A DNA stretch of 64,000 bases from Litorisediminicola beolgyonensis (GCF_042679605.1 NZ_JBHTMU010000005.1:81918-145917), one strand, 5' to 3'; positions 17,226-26,704 are shown, counted from the stretch's first letter. Made by a program: numbers and translations. Notes: generated by a model from the sequence alone, not told the origin.

Positions 17226-18740
17226 TCAATCCTCGCGCGCCCCGACGATGCGGAAGGACAGGGCTTCGGCGACATGGGCGCGCCGGAGCGTGTCTTCGCC
17301 GTCGAGATCGGCAATCGTTCGCGCGACGCGCAAGACGCGGTGATAGCCCCGCGCCGACAGCCCCAGCCGGTCCGCCGCGCGCAGGAGCAGCGCTTTGCCC
17401 TCCGTGTCCGGCTCGGCGATCTCGTCGAGAAGCGTGCCGCTTGCGTCGGCATTGGTGCGGCATCCCGGATGGTCTGCGAAGCGCGCCGTCTGCCGGTCGC
17501 GAGCATCGGCCACCCGCGCGGCGACCACTGCCGAGCTGTCGCCCTCGGGCGGTCGCTCGAGATCGAACATCGACACCGGGGGCACTTCGATCCTGAGATC
17601 GAACCGGTCCATCAGCGGGCCGGAGAGGCGTGCCATGTACTCCTCGCCGCAATTCGGCGCGCGGGAACAGGCGCGCTCGGGATCGCAAAGGTGGCCGCAG
17701 CGACAGGGGTTCGCCGCAGCGGCCAGGAGAAAGCGGCACGGGTAGCGCACATGCGCGTTGGCGCGCGCCACCATGACCTCGCCGGTCTCGATGGGTTGGC
17801 GCAGCGTCTCGAGCACCTGGCGCGGAAACTCGGGCAACTCGTCGAGGAACAGGACGCCATTATGCGCGAGGCTGATCTCACCCGGTCCGGCCCGCCGCCC
17901 GCCGCCGATGATCGCGGCCTGGCTTGCGGTGTGATGCGGCTCGCGGAACGGTCTCTGTCGCGAGATGCCGCCCGCGTCGATCAGACCGGCGATGGAGTGG
18001 ATCATCGAGGTCTCGAGCGCCTCGGCAGGCGAGAGCGGCGGCAGGATGCCGGGCAGGCGCGCCGCGAGCATCGATTTGCCCGAGCCGGGAGGTCCGACGA
18101 AAAGAAGGTGGTGACGGCCTGCCGCGGCAATCTCCAAGGCGCGTTTGGCACGTTCCTGTCCGCGCACCTCGGCGATGTCGCGGGAGAGATCGCCGGCGTC
18201 CACCGTCCCGGGCTCGGATGCGGCGATCGGAGCCTGTCCGGTCAGGTGTTGCACCAATTCGAGTAGCGAGCGGGCGCCGATGACCGTGCAGGCCGCGACC
18301 CAGGCGGCCTCTGCCCCCGACGCGGCGGGACAGAGAAGCGAGCGCCCGTCCTCCGCCGCCGTCATCGCGGCGGGCAGGGCGCCCTGCACGGGCATCAGCC
18401 GTCCGTCGAGCGCCAGTTCGCCAAGCGCCACGGCCCCATCCACCGCGTCGCGGGGCAGGATGTCGAGGGCCGCGAGCAGGCCGAGCGCGATGGGCAGGTC
18501 GAAATGCGCGCCCTCCTTGGGAAGGTCGGCGGGCGCGAGGTTGATGGTGATCTTCTTCGAGGGCAGGGCGATGGTCATCGCGGCAAGTGCTGCGCGGATG
18601 CGGTCGCGCGCCTCTGATACTGCCTTGTCCGGCAGGCCGACGATCGAAAAGGCGGGCATGCCCGGAGTGACCGCGCATTGCACTTCGACCGGCCGCGCCT
18701 CGACGCCGAGGAACGCGACCGTATGGGCTTGCGACACCAT
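17226..18740 (-). CDS. comM: ComM/YifB-family AAA+ (Mg-chelatase-like) protein
   Basis: A 504-residue protein with the three-part YifB/ComM layout: an N-terminal domain with PAFSIVGLPDKAVSEARDR, a Mg-chelatase-type AAA+ core with Walker A GPPGSGKS at 216-223 and Walker B GVLFLDELPEF, and a C-terminal helical domain ending in LSARGYHRVLRVARTIADL. ComM is a hexameric helicase that promotes branch migration during natural transformation. The MG-chelatase name often attached to these genes is misleading. The gene converges on the cupin gene with 41 bases between. Confidence 0.93.
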   Translation of the reverse strand: MVSQAHTVAFLGVEARPVEVQCAVTPGMPAFSIVGLPDKAVSEARDRIRAALAAMTIALPSKKITINLAPADLPKEGAHFDLPIALGLLAALDILPRDAVDGAVALGELALDGRLMPVQGALPAAMTAAEDGRSLLCPAASGAEAAWVAACTVIGARSLLELVQHLTGQAPIAASEPGTVDAGDLSRDIAEVRGQERAKRALEIAAAGRHHLLFVGPPGSGKSMLAARLPGILPPLSPAEALETSMIHSIAGLIDAGGISRQRPFREPHHTASQAAIIGGGRRAGPGEISLAHNGVLFLDELPEFPRQVLETLRQPIETGEVMVARANAHVRYPCRFLLAAAANPCRCGHLCDPERACSRAPNCGEEYMARLSGPLMDRFDLRIEVPPVSMFDLERPPEGDSSAVVAARVADARDRQTARFADHPGCRTNADASGTLLDEIAEPDTEGKALLLRAADRLGLSARGYHRVLRVARTIADLDGEDTLRRAHVAEALSFRIVGARED

Positions 18741-18793
18741 GACCCCTCCGAACCGACCCCGCCGACTGTGCGCCGGACAGGGTTAGCAGGGGG

Positions 18794-19489
18794 TTAATCG
18801 CCGCTCGGGCCGGGCCAGGCGACCTGCGGGAAGTCCTTGGCGTACCAGGGCAGATCGGCGCCCTCGGCGAGGCCCATCGCGCGCCATTTGACGAAGGATG
18901 GGTCCGAGAGATGCGCGTCGACATAGGCCTGCGCCGTCTCGCTGACCGGCAGACCGTAGCCCGCGGTCCGGGCCGCGACCGGCGCGTAGAACGCATCGGC
19001 GATGGAATAGTCGCCGCAGAGCCAGGGGCCGTCTACGCCGAACCGTCCGCGCGCGAAGCTCCAGATCGTCTCGAGCCGGGCAAGATCGGCGGCCAGCGCG
19101 TCGGAGACCGGGACATCGCGATAGGCGACGCGCAGGTTCATCGGGCAGTCGGAGCGGAGCGTCGTGAACCCCGAATGCATCTCCGCCGACAGGCTGCGCG
19201 CCACGGCGCGGGCCGCGGGATCTGCGGGCCAGTAGCCCCGATCCGGGAACCGGGAGGCCAGCTCCTCGGCGATGGCGAGGCTGTCCCAGATGACCGTGCC
19301 CTCGGGCGTGACCCAGGTCGGAACGGTCCTGGCGGGTGGCAGGTCGGCGAGCCGCGCCCCGACCGAGGCGTCCTCGAAGAAATCGATCATCCGGGTCGAG
19401 ACGTCGATGCCCCAACGATCGAACAGCAGCCAACCGCGCAGCGACCAGCTCGAATAACTGTAGTCGCCCAGAACGAGAATGTTTTGCAT
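18794..19489 (-). CDS. Glutathione S-transferase family protein
   Basis: A 231-residue GST with a thioredoxin-like N-terminal domain starting LVLGDYSYSSWSLRGWLLF, where the SYSSWSLR serine region is the usual catalytic position, and TVPTWVTPEGTVIWDSLAI containing the cis-proline and the glutathione-binding Asp-Ser. The all-helical C-terminal domain holds CGDYSIADAFYAPV, the N-capping box. I chose the ATG at 19489; the open frame extends upstream another 27 codons but those are not GST-like. It is divergent from rpoH. Substrate unknown. Confidence 0.9.
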   Translation of the reverse strand: MQNILVLGDYSYSSWSLRGWLLFDRWGIDVSTRMIDFFEDASVGARLADLPPARTVPTWVTPEGTVIWDSLAIAEELASRFPDRGYWPADPAARAVARSLSAEMHSGFTTLRSDCPMNLRVAYRDVPVSDALAADLARLETIWSFARGRFGVDGPWLCGDYSIADAFYAPVAARTAGYGLPVSETAQAYVDAHLSDPSFVKWRAMGLAEGADLPWYAKDFPQVAWPGPSGD

Positions 19490-19718
19490 GACATGATCTC
19501 CGATACCGCGACCACCGTTAAGCCCTTCCAGCGCCCCGGCAAAACGACAATTCCTGATGAACTTCATCACGCTGCGTTAAGTCTCTGCCAACGCTTGTCG
19601 AGTGCGGGGCGGAAATTTTTTTGAAACCATTTCCCGTTCGGCGCGTTCACGCCGAGTAAAGCCCGCACAGCCGGGCGTCCGAAATAAGGACACAGCAAAG
19701 TTCACTTGGGGAGTGAAG

Positions 19719-20597
19719 ATGGCACTGGACGCATTCAACGATCAGACCCTGTCACGCCGTGCAATGAAGGCGGAACTGCTCGACGCCGAAACCGAACTCA
19801 AACTTGCCTACGCGTGGCGCGACGACCGCTGCGAAGCCTCGCTCCACCGACTGATCACCGCCTATATGCGTCTCGCCATCTCCATGGCGTCCAAGTTCAA
19901 ACGCTACGGCGCTCCGATGAACGACCTGATCCAGGAGGCCGGTCTCGGTCTCATGAAGGCGGCCGACAAGTTCGACCCCGACCGCGGTGTCCGTTTCTCG
20001 ACCTACGCCGTCTGGTGGATCAAGGCCTCGATCCAGGACTACGTGATGCGGAACTGGTCGATGGTCAGGACCGGGTCGACCTCGTCGCAGAAATCGCTCT
20101 TCTTCAACATGCGGCGCGTTCAGGCGCGACTCGAGCGCGAGGCGGCGGCTTCGGGTGAGCTTCTGGACCGGCACCAGCTGCGCCAGATGATCTCGACCGA
20201 GATTGGCGTTCCTCTGCACGATGTCGAGATGATGGAAGGGCGTCTGTCCGGCTCCGACTATTCGCTGAACGCCACCCAGTCGGTCGATGACGAGGGCCGC
20301 GAGTGGATCGACGCGCTCGAGGATGACAGCGCCCAGGCGGCGGAGCTCGTCGAGGAAAGCCACGACACCGAACGTCTGCGCGAGTGGCTCGTCGTCGCGA
20401 TGGGTCAGCTTAATGACCGCGAGCGGTTCATCGTGCGCGAGCGCAAGCTGCGCGACGATGCCCGGACGCTCGAGAGCCTCGGCAACGAGCTTGGGTTGTC
20501 GAAAGAGCGGGTGCGTCAGCTCGAAGCGGCAGCCTTCGCCAAGATGCGGAAGACCCTGGAATCGCAGTCGCGCGAGGTGCGCGCATTCCTCGTGTGA
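19719..20597 (+). CDS. rpoH: RNA polymerase heat-shock sigma factor, RpoH family (RpoHII-like)
   Basis: A 292-residue group 3-like sigma factor of the RpoH family. Region 2 reads MNDLIQEAGLGLMKAADKFD followed by FSTYAVWWIKASIQDY; the RpoH-box area reads SSQKSLFFNMRRVQ; region 4.2 ends LGLSKERVRQLEAAAFAKMR. The box departs a little from canonical QRKLFFNLR, and the length suits the RpoHII paralogue that Rhodobacter uses in singlet-oxygen response, but assigning paralogue I or II by eye is uncertain. The ATG at 19719 follows GGGGAGTGAAG. It is followed by chaN with a GTGA overlap. Confidence 0.92.
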   Translation: MALDAFNDQTLSRRAMKAELLDAETELKLAYAWRDDRCEASLHRLITAYMRLAISMASKFKRYGAPMNDLIQEAGLGLMKAADKFDPDRGVRFSTYAVWWIKASIQDYVMRNWSMVRTGSTSSQKSLFFNMRRVQARLEREAAASGELLDRHQLRQMISTEIGVPLHDVEMMEGRLSGSDYSLNATQSVDDEGREWIDALEDDSAQAAELVEESHDTERLREWLVVAMGQLNDRERFIVRERKLRDDARTLESLGNELGLSKERVRQLEAAAFAKMRKTLESQSREVRAFLV

Positions 20598-21376
20598 GAC
20601 TGTCTCTCGCCGCCATGTTCATCGCCTCCGCGGCTTTTGCCGACGGGGGCGTTTTTGCGGGGAGGGACGTCATTTTCCTCGGCGAGCAGCACGACAATCC
20701 GGCGCATCACGCGCGGCAGGCCGACCTGGTCGCCGAGATCGCGCCTCGGGCGCTGGTCTTCGAGATGCTGACCGAAGAGCAGGCCGGACGCGTGACACCA
20801 GAGCTGGTCGGCGACGAGGCTGGCTTGGAAGCCACGCTTGGCTGGAACGACAGCGGCTGGCCCGATTTCGCGATGTATTATCCGATCTTTGCCGCCGCTC
20901 CGGATGCGCAAGTCTTCGGCGCCGCCGTACCCCGCGAGGCGGCCCGTTCGGCGATGGAGACCGGCGGCGCGGCGGCGTTCGCCGGGGATGCGACGCGCTT
21001 CGGGTTGACTGAGGCGCTGTTGCCCGAAGACCAGGAGCGGCGCGAGGACCTGCAGCGCGCGGCGCATTGCGACGCCCTTCCCGAAGAGCTCTTGCCCAGC
21101 ATGGTCGAGATCCAGCGCCTGCGGGACGCCGAGCTTGCGCGGGTCGCCCTTGCGGCGTTGGAGGCATCGGGCGGGCCGGTGGTCGTCATCACCGGAAACG
21201 GTCATGCGCGGCTCGACTGGGGCGCTCCGGCGGTTCTGAAACGCGCGGCGCCCGAGGTTTCGGTCGCGAGTTTCGGGCAGGGCGAGACCGGATCGGGCGA
21301 CCCCGATGGCGGGTTCGATCTGGTCGAGATCGCCCCGGATGTCGACCGTGGCGATCCCTGCGAGGCGTTCCGCTGA
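20594..21376 (+). CDS. ChaN-family haem-binding-like protein
   Basis: A 260-residue protein starting at a GTG that overlaps the rpoH stop (GTGA). A short signal peptide (LSLAAMFIASAAFA) is followed by DVIFLGEQHDNPAHHARQADL, the diagnostic ChaN/DUF399 start, and later VVVITGNGHARLDWG. ChaN of Campylobacter binds haem and is a lipoprotein; here I see no lipobox cysteine, so a soluble periplasmic form is more likely. Coupling to rpoH is by position only. Confidence 0.85.
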   Translation: MRLSLAAMFIASAAFADGGVFAGRDVIFLGEQHDNPAHHARQADLVAEIAPRALVFEMLTEEQAGRVTPELVGDEAGLEATLGWNDSGWPDFAMYYPIFAAAPDAQVFGAAVPREAARSAMETGGAAAFAGDATRFGLTEALLPEDQERREDLQRAAHCDALPEELLPSMVEIQRLRDAELARVALAALEASGGPVVVITGNGHARLDWGAPAVLKRAAPEVSVASFGQGETGSGDPDGGFDLVEIAPDVDRGDPCEAFR

Positions 21377-21400
21377 CCGCGCGCCACCGGCAGGCCGGGA

Positions 21401-21916
21401 ATGCGCCAAGCTTCTGTCGCTTTCTCCGGTCAGACCGGTGTCATGCATCGCTCCGACCCGATCCTCCGGCTGCGCCAGTTCCGCGGTTTTCCCCTTGTCC
21501 TGGCATGTCTTGCGGCCATCGCCGCCGCGGGGCTGATCCGCTACGACATGATCACCCATGTCGAGCACAGCGTCGGCCGGGTGGAAGACGTGCTGCAGCT
21601 GCCCGGCGGTTCCATGGCCGAGCGTCTGGTGGTGGTGTCCTGGGGTCAGAGCATGCGGCGGGCCTTGCCGACCGGCGATCCGCTTCTGCATCTGCGAACG
21701 GGCGACCGCGTCTGCATCGCGTCGCGCCGCTACCTGCTCAGACGCTGGACCCGCCACGCGATCGTGTTGCCGGGCTTCTGCCGCGATCTCCGGGAGGCGC
21801 TTGCCCGTCGACCGCTCCCGTCCTACGACTTGCAGACCGGAACCGGACGGGACGGCATTCATGCTGGCTGGCAAACGCATACTTCTGATCATCGCGGCGG
21901 GGATCGCGGCTTATAA
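21401..21916 (+). CDS. Small protein with one membrane segment, unknown function
   Basis: I do not recognise this 171-residue product. It has one hydrophobic stretch (PLVLACLAAIAAAGLI, about residues 31-46) followed by a soluble part with RLVVVSWGQSMRRALPTGD. The start is uncertain: ATG 21401 (weak GGGA upstream) or ATG 21443. Its last 56 bases overlap the beginning of coaBC in a different frame, and the C-terminal residues there (GWQTHTSDHRGG) look like off-frame translation, so the functional part probably ends earlier. It lies in the rpoH-chaN-coaBC-dut-moeB run and could be coupled to coaBC. Confidence 0.5.
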   Translation: MRQASVAFSGQTGVMHRSDPILRLRQFRGFPLVLACLAAIAAAGLIRYDMITHVEHSVGRVEDVLQLPGGSMAERLVVVSWGQSMRRALPTGDPLLHLRTGDRVCIASRRYLLRRWTRHAIVLPGFCRDLREALARRPLPSYDLQTGTGRDGIHAGWQTHTSDHRGGDRGL

Positions 21917-23060
21917 GAGCCTCGACCTGATCCGGCGGCTGCGCGAACGTGGCGTGTCGGTGACGCCCGTGCTGACCCGCGCGGCCGAAGAATTCGTCAC
22001 GCCGCTTTCGGTCTCGGCACTGGCGGGAGAAGAGGCGCATCGCGATCTCTTCGACCTGACCAAGGAAGCCGAGATGGGTCACATCCAGCTCTCGCGTGTC
22101 GCCGATCTCGTGGTCGTCGCCCCGGCGACCGCCGACCTCATGGCCAAGATGGCGGGCGGGCAGGCGGACGACCTGGCCTCGACGCTTCTCATGGCGACCG
22201 ACACGCCGGTCCTGATCGCCCCGGCGATGAACGTGCGGATGTGGGAGCATCCCGCGACCCAGCGCAATCTCGCCACCTTGCAGGGAGATGGTGTCGCGGT
22301 CGTCGGCCCGAACTCGGGTGACATGGCCTGCGGCGAACATGGGCCCGGGCGCATGGCCGAGCCTTTGGAGATCGTCGCGGCCATCGAGGCGCGGCTTGCC
22401 AGCGGACCTCTCGCGGGGCGGCGCATCGTCGTGACCTCGGGGCCGACGCACGAGCCCATCGACCCGGTGCGCTACATCGCCAACCGGTCCTCGGGCGCGC
22501 AGGGCACGGCCATCGCACGCGCGCTGGTCGCGCTGGGCGCGGAGGTCGTGTTCGTGACCGGCCCCGCCGAGGTGCCGCCGCCCGAAGGCGTGACGCTCGT
22601 GAAGGTTCAAACGGCGCGCCAGATGCATGACGCGGTCATGGCGGCCTTGCCCGCCGATGCCGGGGTCTTCGCCGCCGCGGTCGCCGACTGGCGCGTTGCG
22701 AAAGAGGCGACCTCCAAGATGAAGAAGACCGCGGGCGGCCTTCCGGTGCTCGAGTTCGCCGAGAACCCCGACATCCTGAAAGCCGTCGCTGGTCTGGAAG
22801 ATTCACGGCCCGCGCTTGTCATCGGCTTCGCGGCGGAGACCGACGATGTGATCCGCCACGCCACCGAGAAGCGCGCGCGGAAGGGCTGCGACTGGATCCT
22901 CGCCAACGATGTCTCGGCGGGCACCGGGATCATGGGCGGCACCGAGAATGCGATCGTGCTGATCTCGGACGCGGGCGCCGAGGAATGGCCGCGGATGACC
23001 AAGACCGAGGTCGCCTCGCGGCTCGCGCGCCGCATCGCCGAGGCGCTGGAGGCCGGGTGA
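21861..23060 (+). CDS. coaBC: Bifunctional phosphopantothenoylcysteine decarboxylase / phosphopantothenate-cysteine ligase
   Basis: A 399-residue CoaBC (Dfp) that ligates cysteine to phosphopantothenate and decarboxylates the product on the way to CoA. The N-terminal flavoprotein CoaC domain shows LLIIAAGIAAYKSLDLIRRL, the catalytic His in EMGHIQLSR, and APAMNVRMWEHPAT. The CoaB domain begins near residue 185 with VVTSGPTHEPIDPVRYI and has the NRSSGAQG nucleotide motif and ADWRVA. Start ATG 21861 begins the conserved MLAGKRILL. It overlaps dut by GTGA. Confidence 0.96.
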   Translation: MLAGKRILLIIAAGIAAYKSLDLIRRLRERGVSVTPVLTRAAEEFVTPLSVSALAGEEAHRDLFDLTKEAEMGHIQLSRVADLVVVAPATADLMAKMAGGQADDLASTLLMATDTPVLIAPAMNVRMWEHPATQRNLATLQGDGVAVVGPNSGDMACGEHGPGRMAEPLEIVAAIEARLASGPLAGRRIVVTSGPTHEPIDPVRYIANRSSGAQGTAIARALVALGAEVVFVTGPAEVPPPEGVTLVKVQTARQMHDAVMAALPADAGVFAAAVADWRVAKEATSKMKKTAGGLPVLEFAENPDILKAVAGLEDSRPALVIGFAAETDDVIRHATEKRARKGCDWILANDVSAGTGIMGGTENAIVLISDAGAEEWPRMTKTEVASRLARRIAEALEAG

Positions 23061-23521
23061 CGGGCGTGGTCGAGGTTTTCTTCGCCTGGACGGACGAGGC
23101 CGACCAGTCTCTGGGCCTGCCGGTCTACGCGACCTCCGGCGCGGCGGGGGCGGACCTGCGCGCCAACCTTGCCGACAGGGGCGAGGTGACGCTTTTGCCG
23201 GGGGCGCGCGCGCTGATGCCGACCGGTCTCAGGATCGCCATCCCTCCGGGCTTCGAGGCGCAGGTGCGGCCGCGCTCGGGGCTTGCGCTGAAACACGGGC
23301 TCACGCTTCCCAACGCGCCCGGCACCATCGACAGCGACTATCGCGGCCCCTTGGGCGTGATCGTGATGAACGCGGGGCAGGAGCCGGTGACGCTCCGCCA
23401 CGGAAACCGGATCGCGCAGCTCGTGATCGCGCCGGTCGTGCAAGCGCGGTTCACCATTGCCGAGACGCTGGATGACACCACGCGCGGCGCGGGCGGGTTC
23501 GGCTCGACGGGGCGCGGCTGA
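23057..23521 (+). CDS. dut: dUTP diphosphatase
   Basis: A 154-residue trimeric dUTPase, making dUMP and keeping uracil out of DNA. All five motifs are visible: SGAAGADLRANL, RPRSGLAL, NAPGTIDSDYRG, RIAQLVI and the C-terminal RGAGGFGSTGRG, the mobile arm. The GTG start overlaps the coaBC stop (GTGA), and its own stop overlaps the moeB start (TGATG), so the three genes are coupled. The coaBC-dut pairing is widespread in bacteria. Confidence 0.97.
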   Translation: MTGVVEVFFAWTDEADQSLGLPVYATSGAAGADLRANLADRGEVTLLPGARALMPTGLRIAIPPGFEAQVRPRSGLALKHGLTLPNAPGTIDSDYRGPLGVIVMNAGQEPVTLRHGNRIAQLVIAPVVQARFTIAETLDDTTRGAGGFGSTGRG

Positions 23522-24579
23522 TGGTCTTGGTGCTGGGTCTCGGTGCGGCGCTCTGGGGCGTGGGGCATGTGATGGGCGCGCCGCGACAGGCGCGCGTCCT
23601 GATGCTGGGCCTTCTCTATGTCGCGGTTCTCGCGGTACAGATCATCTTTCCGGCAGGCCATCCCCTGCGCGAGGCGACCGGCGGCAGCGCGGCCGAGTGG
23701 CTGATCCTCGGCGGTTTCCTGGCGCTTGCGCTCTTCTACCGCGCGGGATTGCGCCGCCTGAAAGCGCGCGCCGAAGCGCGCGAGGCGGCAGAGACACCGG
23801 CGCCGCGGGGCGGCATCTTCCGTCCCGCGGAACTGGAGCGCTATGCGCGCCATATCGTGCTGCGCGAGATCGGCGGACCCGGCCAGAAGGCGCTCAAGGA
23901 GGCCAAGGTGCTGGTCATCGGCGCGGGCGGCCTGGGCGCTCCGGCGCTGCAGTATCTGGTCGCCGCGGGCGTCGGCACTGTCGGCGTGATCGACGACGAC
24001 GTGGTCGAGAACGCCAATCTGCAACGCCAGGTCATCCACCGAGACGACGCCATCGGCCAGCCCAAGGTCTTCTCGGCCGAAAAGGCGCTCAAGGCGCTGA
24101 ACCCTTATGTCGACATCAAGCCCTATCATCGCCGGTTCGATGACGAGATCGCCGAAGAGCTGGTGGCCGAGTACGATCTCGTCCTCGACGGGACCGACAA
24201 TTTCGACACGCGTTACCGCGCGAACGCGGCCTGCGTGACGGCAGGAAGGCCGCTCGTCTCGGGCGCGCTCAGCCAGTGGGAGGGGCAGCTGTCGATCTTC
24301 GATCCGGCCTCGGGCGCGCCCTGCTACGCCTGCATCTTCCCCGAACCGCCCGCCGCCGGGCTCGCGCCGTCCTGCGCCGAAGCCGGGGTGATCGGACCGC
24401 TGCCGGGCGTGATCGGCGCGATGATGGCGGTCGAGGCGGTGAAGCTCGTGACCGGAGCGGGACAGCCGCTTCGGGGAGAGATGCTGATCTACGACGCGCT
24501 CTGGGGCGAAACCCGCAAGATCGCGTTGAAGCGCCGCGCCGATTGCGCGGTCTGCGGAGGCGGCTCCCGGATCGGCTGA
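23521..24579 (+). CDS. moeB: Molybdopterin-synthase adenylyltransferase MoeB-like, membrane-anchored
   Basis: A 352-residue E1-like enzyme. The ThiF/MoeB domain starts near residue 100 (ELERYARHIVLREIGGPGQ) with the nucleotide loop VIGAGGLGAPALQYL, DDDVVENANLQRQ, the catalytic region DGTDNFDTR, and zinc-binding cysteines CYAC and CAVC. It would adenylate the C-terminus of MoaD or ThiS. Unusually, about 90 residues precede the domain and hold three hydrophobic stretches (about 1-18, 26-44, 59-77), suggesting a membrane anchor. There is no C-terminal rhodanese domain. Start overlaps the dut stop. Confidence 0.88.
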   Translation: MVLVLGLGAALWGVGHVMGAPRQARVLMLGLLYVAVLAVQIIFPAGHPLREATGGSAAEWLILGGFLALALFYRAGLRRLKARAEAREAAETPAPRGGIFRPAELERYARHIVLREIGGPGQKALKEAKVLVIGAGGLGAPALQYLVAAGVGTVGVIDDDVVENANLQRQVIHRDDAIGQPKVFSAEKALKALNPYVDIKPYHRRFDDEIAEELVAEYDLVLDGTDNFDTRYRANAACVTAGRPLVSGALSQWEGQLSIFDPASGAPCYACIFPEPPAAGLAPSCAEAGVIGPLPGVIGAMMAVEAVKLVTGAGQPLRGEMLIYDALWGETRKIALKRRADCAVCGGGSRIG

Positions 24580-24639
24580 CGGACGTTGTCGTCCGGGGGC
24601 GGAGCGCTTACCTCTGGCGAAACGCTTCAGGAGATCTTC

Positions 24640-26661
24640 ATGGCCAACCCGCTTCTCGCCGACTGGACGACCCCGTTCGGCCTGCCGCCCTTCGATGCCA
24701 TCTCGGACGAGGATTTCCCGACCGCCTTCGAGACCGCGCGGATCGAACACCTGGCGGAGATCGCGGCGATTGCGCAGAACCCGGAGCCTCCGAGCTTCGA
24801 GAACACCATCGTCGCGCTCGAAGGCGCAGGCGGGGCGCTCGACAAGGTCCTGTCGGTCTTCTTCTCGCTTGCGGGCGCCGACAGCACGCCGCGGCGGCAG
24901 GAATTGCAGCGCGATTTCTCGCCCAAGCTCGCCGAGCATTATTCCGAGATCACCAGCAATGCTGATCTCTTCGCCCGCGTGGCGGCTCTCTGGGACGGGC
25001 GCGATGCTCTCGGCCTGTCTCCCGAGGAGACGCGCGTGCTGATGCTCACCCATCGCAGCTTCGTGCGCGCCGGTGCGGGTCTGTCCGGCGGCGAGGCCGA
25101 GCGGATGCGGGCGATCAAGTCGCGCCTTTCGGTGCTGGGCACGCAATTCACCCAGAACCTTCTGGCGGACGAGGCGAGCTGGCAGATGGAGCTCAGCGAG
25201 GACGATCTCGACGGTGTTCCCGGATTCCTGAAAGCGGCGGCGCGTGCGGCAGGGGCCGAGCGCGGGGCAGAGGGGCCGGTGATCACGCTCTCCCGGTCGC
25301 TCGTCGTGCCGTTCCTGCAGTTTTCGCCGCGGCGCGATCTGCGCGAACGGGCCTGGCGCGCCTTCACTTCGCGCGGTGCGAATGGCGGCGAGACCGACAA
25401 CCGCGCCATCGCCAACGAGATCCTCGAGCTGCGCCGCGAGCGGGCCGCGCTTCTGGGCTACGAGAGCTTCGCGGCCTACAAGCTCGAGACCGAGATGGCC
25501 AAGACCCCCGAAGCGGTGCGGTCTCTCCTGATGCAGGTCTGGGAGCCCGCCAAGGCCCGCGCCCTGGCCGATGCCGAGGCGCTTGAGGCGCGGATGCAGG
25601 CCGACGGCTATAACGGTGCGCTGATGCCCTGGGACTGGCGCTACTACGCCGAGAAGCGGCGCAAGGACGAGTTCGATCTCGATGAGGAGGGGCTGAAGCC
25701 GTATCTCCAGCTCGACAGGATGCTCGAGGCGGCGATGGGCTGCGCCACGCGGCTCTTCGGGCTCGAGTTCGAGCCGCTCGACGCGGCGCTCTACCATCCC
25801 GATTGCCGCGCCTGGGACGTGACCCGGGACGGGCGCCATGTGGCGGTCTTCGTGGGCGACTACTTCGCGCGCGCCTCGAAGCGTTCGGGCGCCTGGTGCT
25901 CGGCAATGCGCATGCAGGCGCGGCGGCCCGAAGAGAAGACGCCGATCGTGGTCAATGTCTGCAACTTCTCGAAGCCCGGCGCGGGCGAAGCGGCGCTTCT
26001 GTCCTATGACGACGCGCGCACGCTCTTCCACGAGTTCGGCCATGCGCTGCACCAGATGCTGTCGGACGTGGAGTTCGGCTCGGTCGCCGGGACGAGCGTC
26101 GCCCGCGATTTCGTGGAGCTTCCCTCGCAGCTTTACGAGCACTGGCTCGAAGTGCCCGAGGTGCTGCGCGATTACGCGACCCATGTCGAGACCGGCGAGG
26201 CGATGCCGCCCGAGATGCTGGAGACGGTGCTTGAGGCCGCGAATTTCGATCAGGGGTTCCAGACGGTCGAATATGTCGCCTCGGCGCTCGTCGATCTCGA
26301 TTTCCACGAGGGCACGCCGCCCGCGGATGCAATGGCGCGGCAGCAGGAGGTTCTGGCCGAGATGGGCATGCCCGAGGCCATCGCGATGCGCCACGCGACG
26401 CCGCATTTCGCGCATGTCTTCGCAGGCGACGGCTATTCCTCGGGCTATTACAGCTACATGTGGTCCGAGGTCATGGACGCCGACGCCTTCGCCGCCTTCA
26501 CCGAGGCGGGCGGCGCGTTCGACCCGGAGGTGGCGCAGCGGCTCGAGCGGTTCGTGCTGTCCAAGGGCGGCTCGGCCGAGGCCGAGGATCTCTACATGGG
26601 CTTCCGCGGCCGCATGCCGGGGGTCGACGCGCTTCTGAAGGGGCGGGGGCTGGCGGCCTGA
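24640..26661 (+). CDS. M3-family metallopeptidase (oligopeptidase A / Dcp type)
   Basis: A 673-residue zinc peptidase with the HEFGH motif at residues 464-468 (LFHEFGHALHQML) and the downstream glutamate ligand in the DFVELPSQLYEHW segment. The whole length is helical as expected for thimet-oligopeptidase-like enzymes. Family members degrade short peptides in the cytosol, including cleaved signal peptides; no export signal is seen here. The ATG at 24640 follows CAGGAGATC, giving a good ribosome-binding site; an in-frame ATG further upstream does not. It converges on the TraB/GumN gene with a terminator between. Confidence 0.94.
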   Translation: MANPLLADWTTPFGLPPFDAISDEDFPTAFETARIEHLAEIAAIAQNPEPPSFENTIVALEGAGGALDKVLSVFFSLAGADSTPRRQELQRDFSPKLAEHYSEITSNADLFARVAALWDGRDALGLSPEETRVLMLTHRSFVRAGAGLSGGEAERMRAIKSRLSVLGTQFTQNLLADEASWQMELSEDDLDGVPGFLKAAARAAGAERGAEGPVITLSRSLVVPFLQFSPRRDLRERAWRAFTSRGANGGETDNRAIANEILELRRERAALLGYESFAAYKLETEMAKTPEAVRSLLMQVWEPAKARALADAEALEARMQADGYNGALMPWDWRYYAEKRRKDEFDLDEEGLKPYLQLDRMLEAAMGCATRLFGLEFEPLDAALYHPDCRAWDVTRDGRHVAVFVGDYFARASKRSGAWCSAMRMQARRPEEKTPIVVNVCNFSKPGAGEAALLSYDDARTLFHEFGHALHQMLSDVEFGSVAGTSVARDFVELPSQLYEHWLEVPEVLRDYATHVETGEAMPPEMLETVLEAANFDQGFQTVEYVASALVDLDFHEGTPPADAMARQQEVLAEMGMPEAIAMRHATPHFAHVFAGDGYSSGYYSYMWSEVMDADAFAAFTEAGGAFDPEVAQRLERFVLSKGGSAEAEDLYMGFRGRMPGVDALLKGRGLAA

Positions 26662-26680
26662 GCGGCTGAGAGTGCTGATA

Positions 26681-26704
26681 GGACGGAGGGGCGTTCCTCC
26701 GTCC
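26681..26704. terminator. Bidirectional terminator between convergent peptidase and TraB/GumN genes
   Basis: Perfect 9-bp arms GGACGGAGG / CCTCCGTCC with a 6-base loop, extended by an outer GAGAG/CTCTC pairing, lie between the two convergent stop codons. T runs are lacking, but symmetry and position favour a shared terminator. Confidence 0.6.

Noticed and set aside
19490..19718. TGATCT...GTTAAG in the rpoH upstream region as an RpoE-type promoter
   Set aside because: I could not match it to a consensus with confidence, and a poly-T stretch near 19616 makes promoter calling by eye unreliable.
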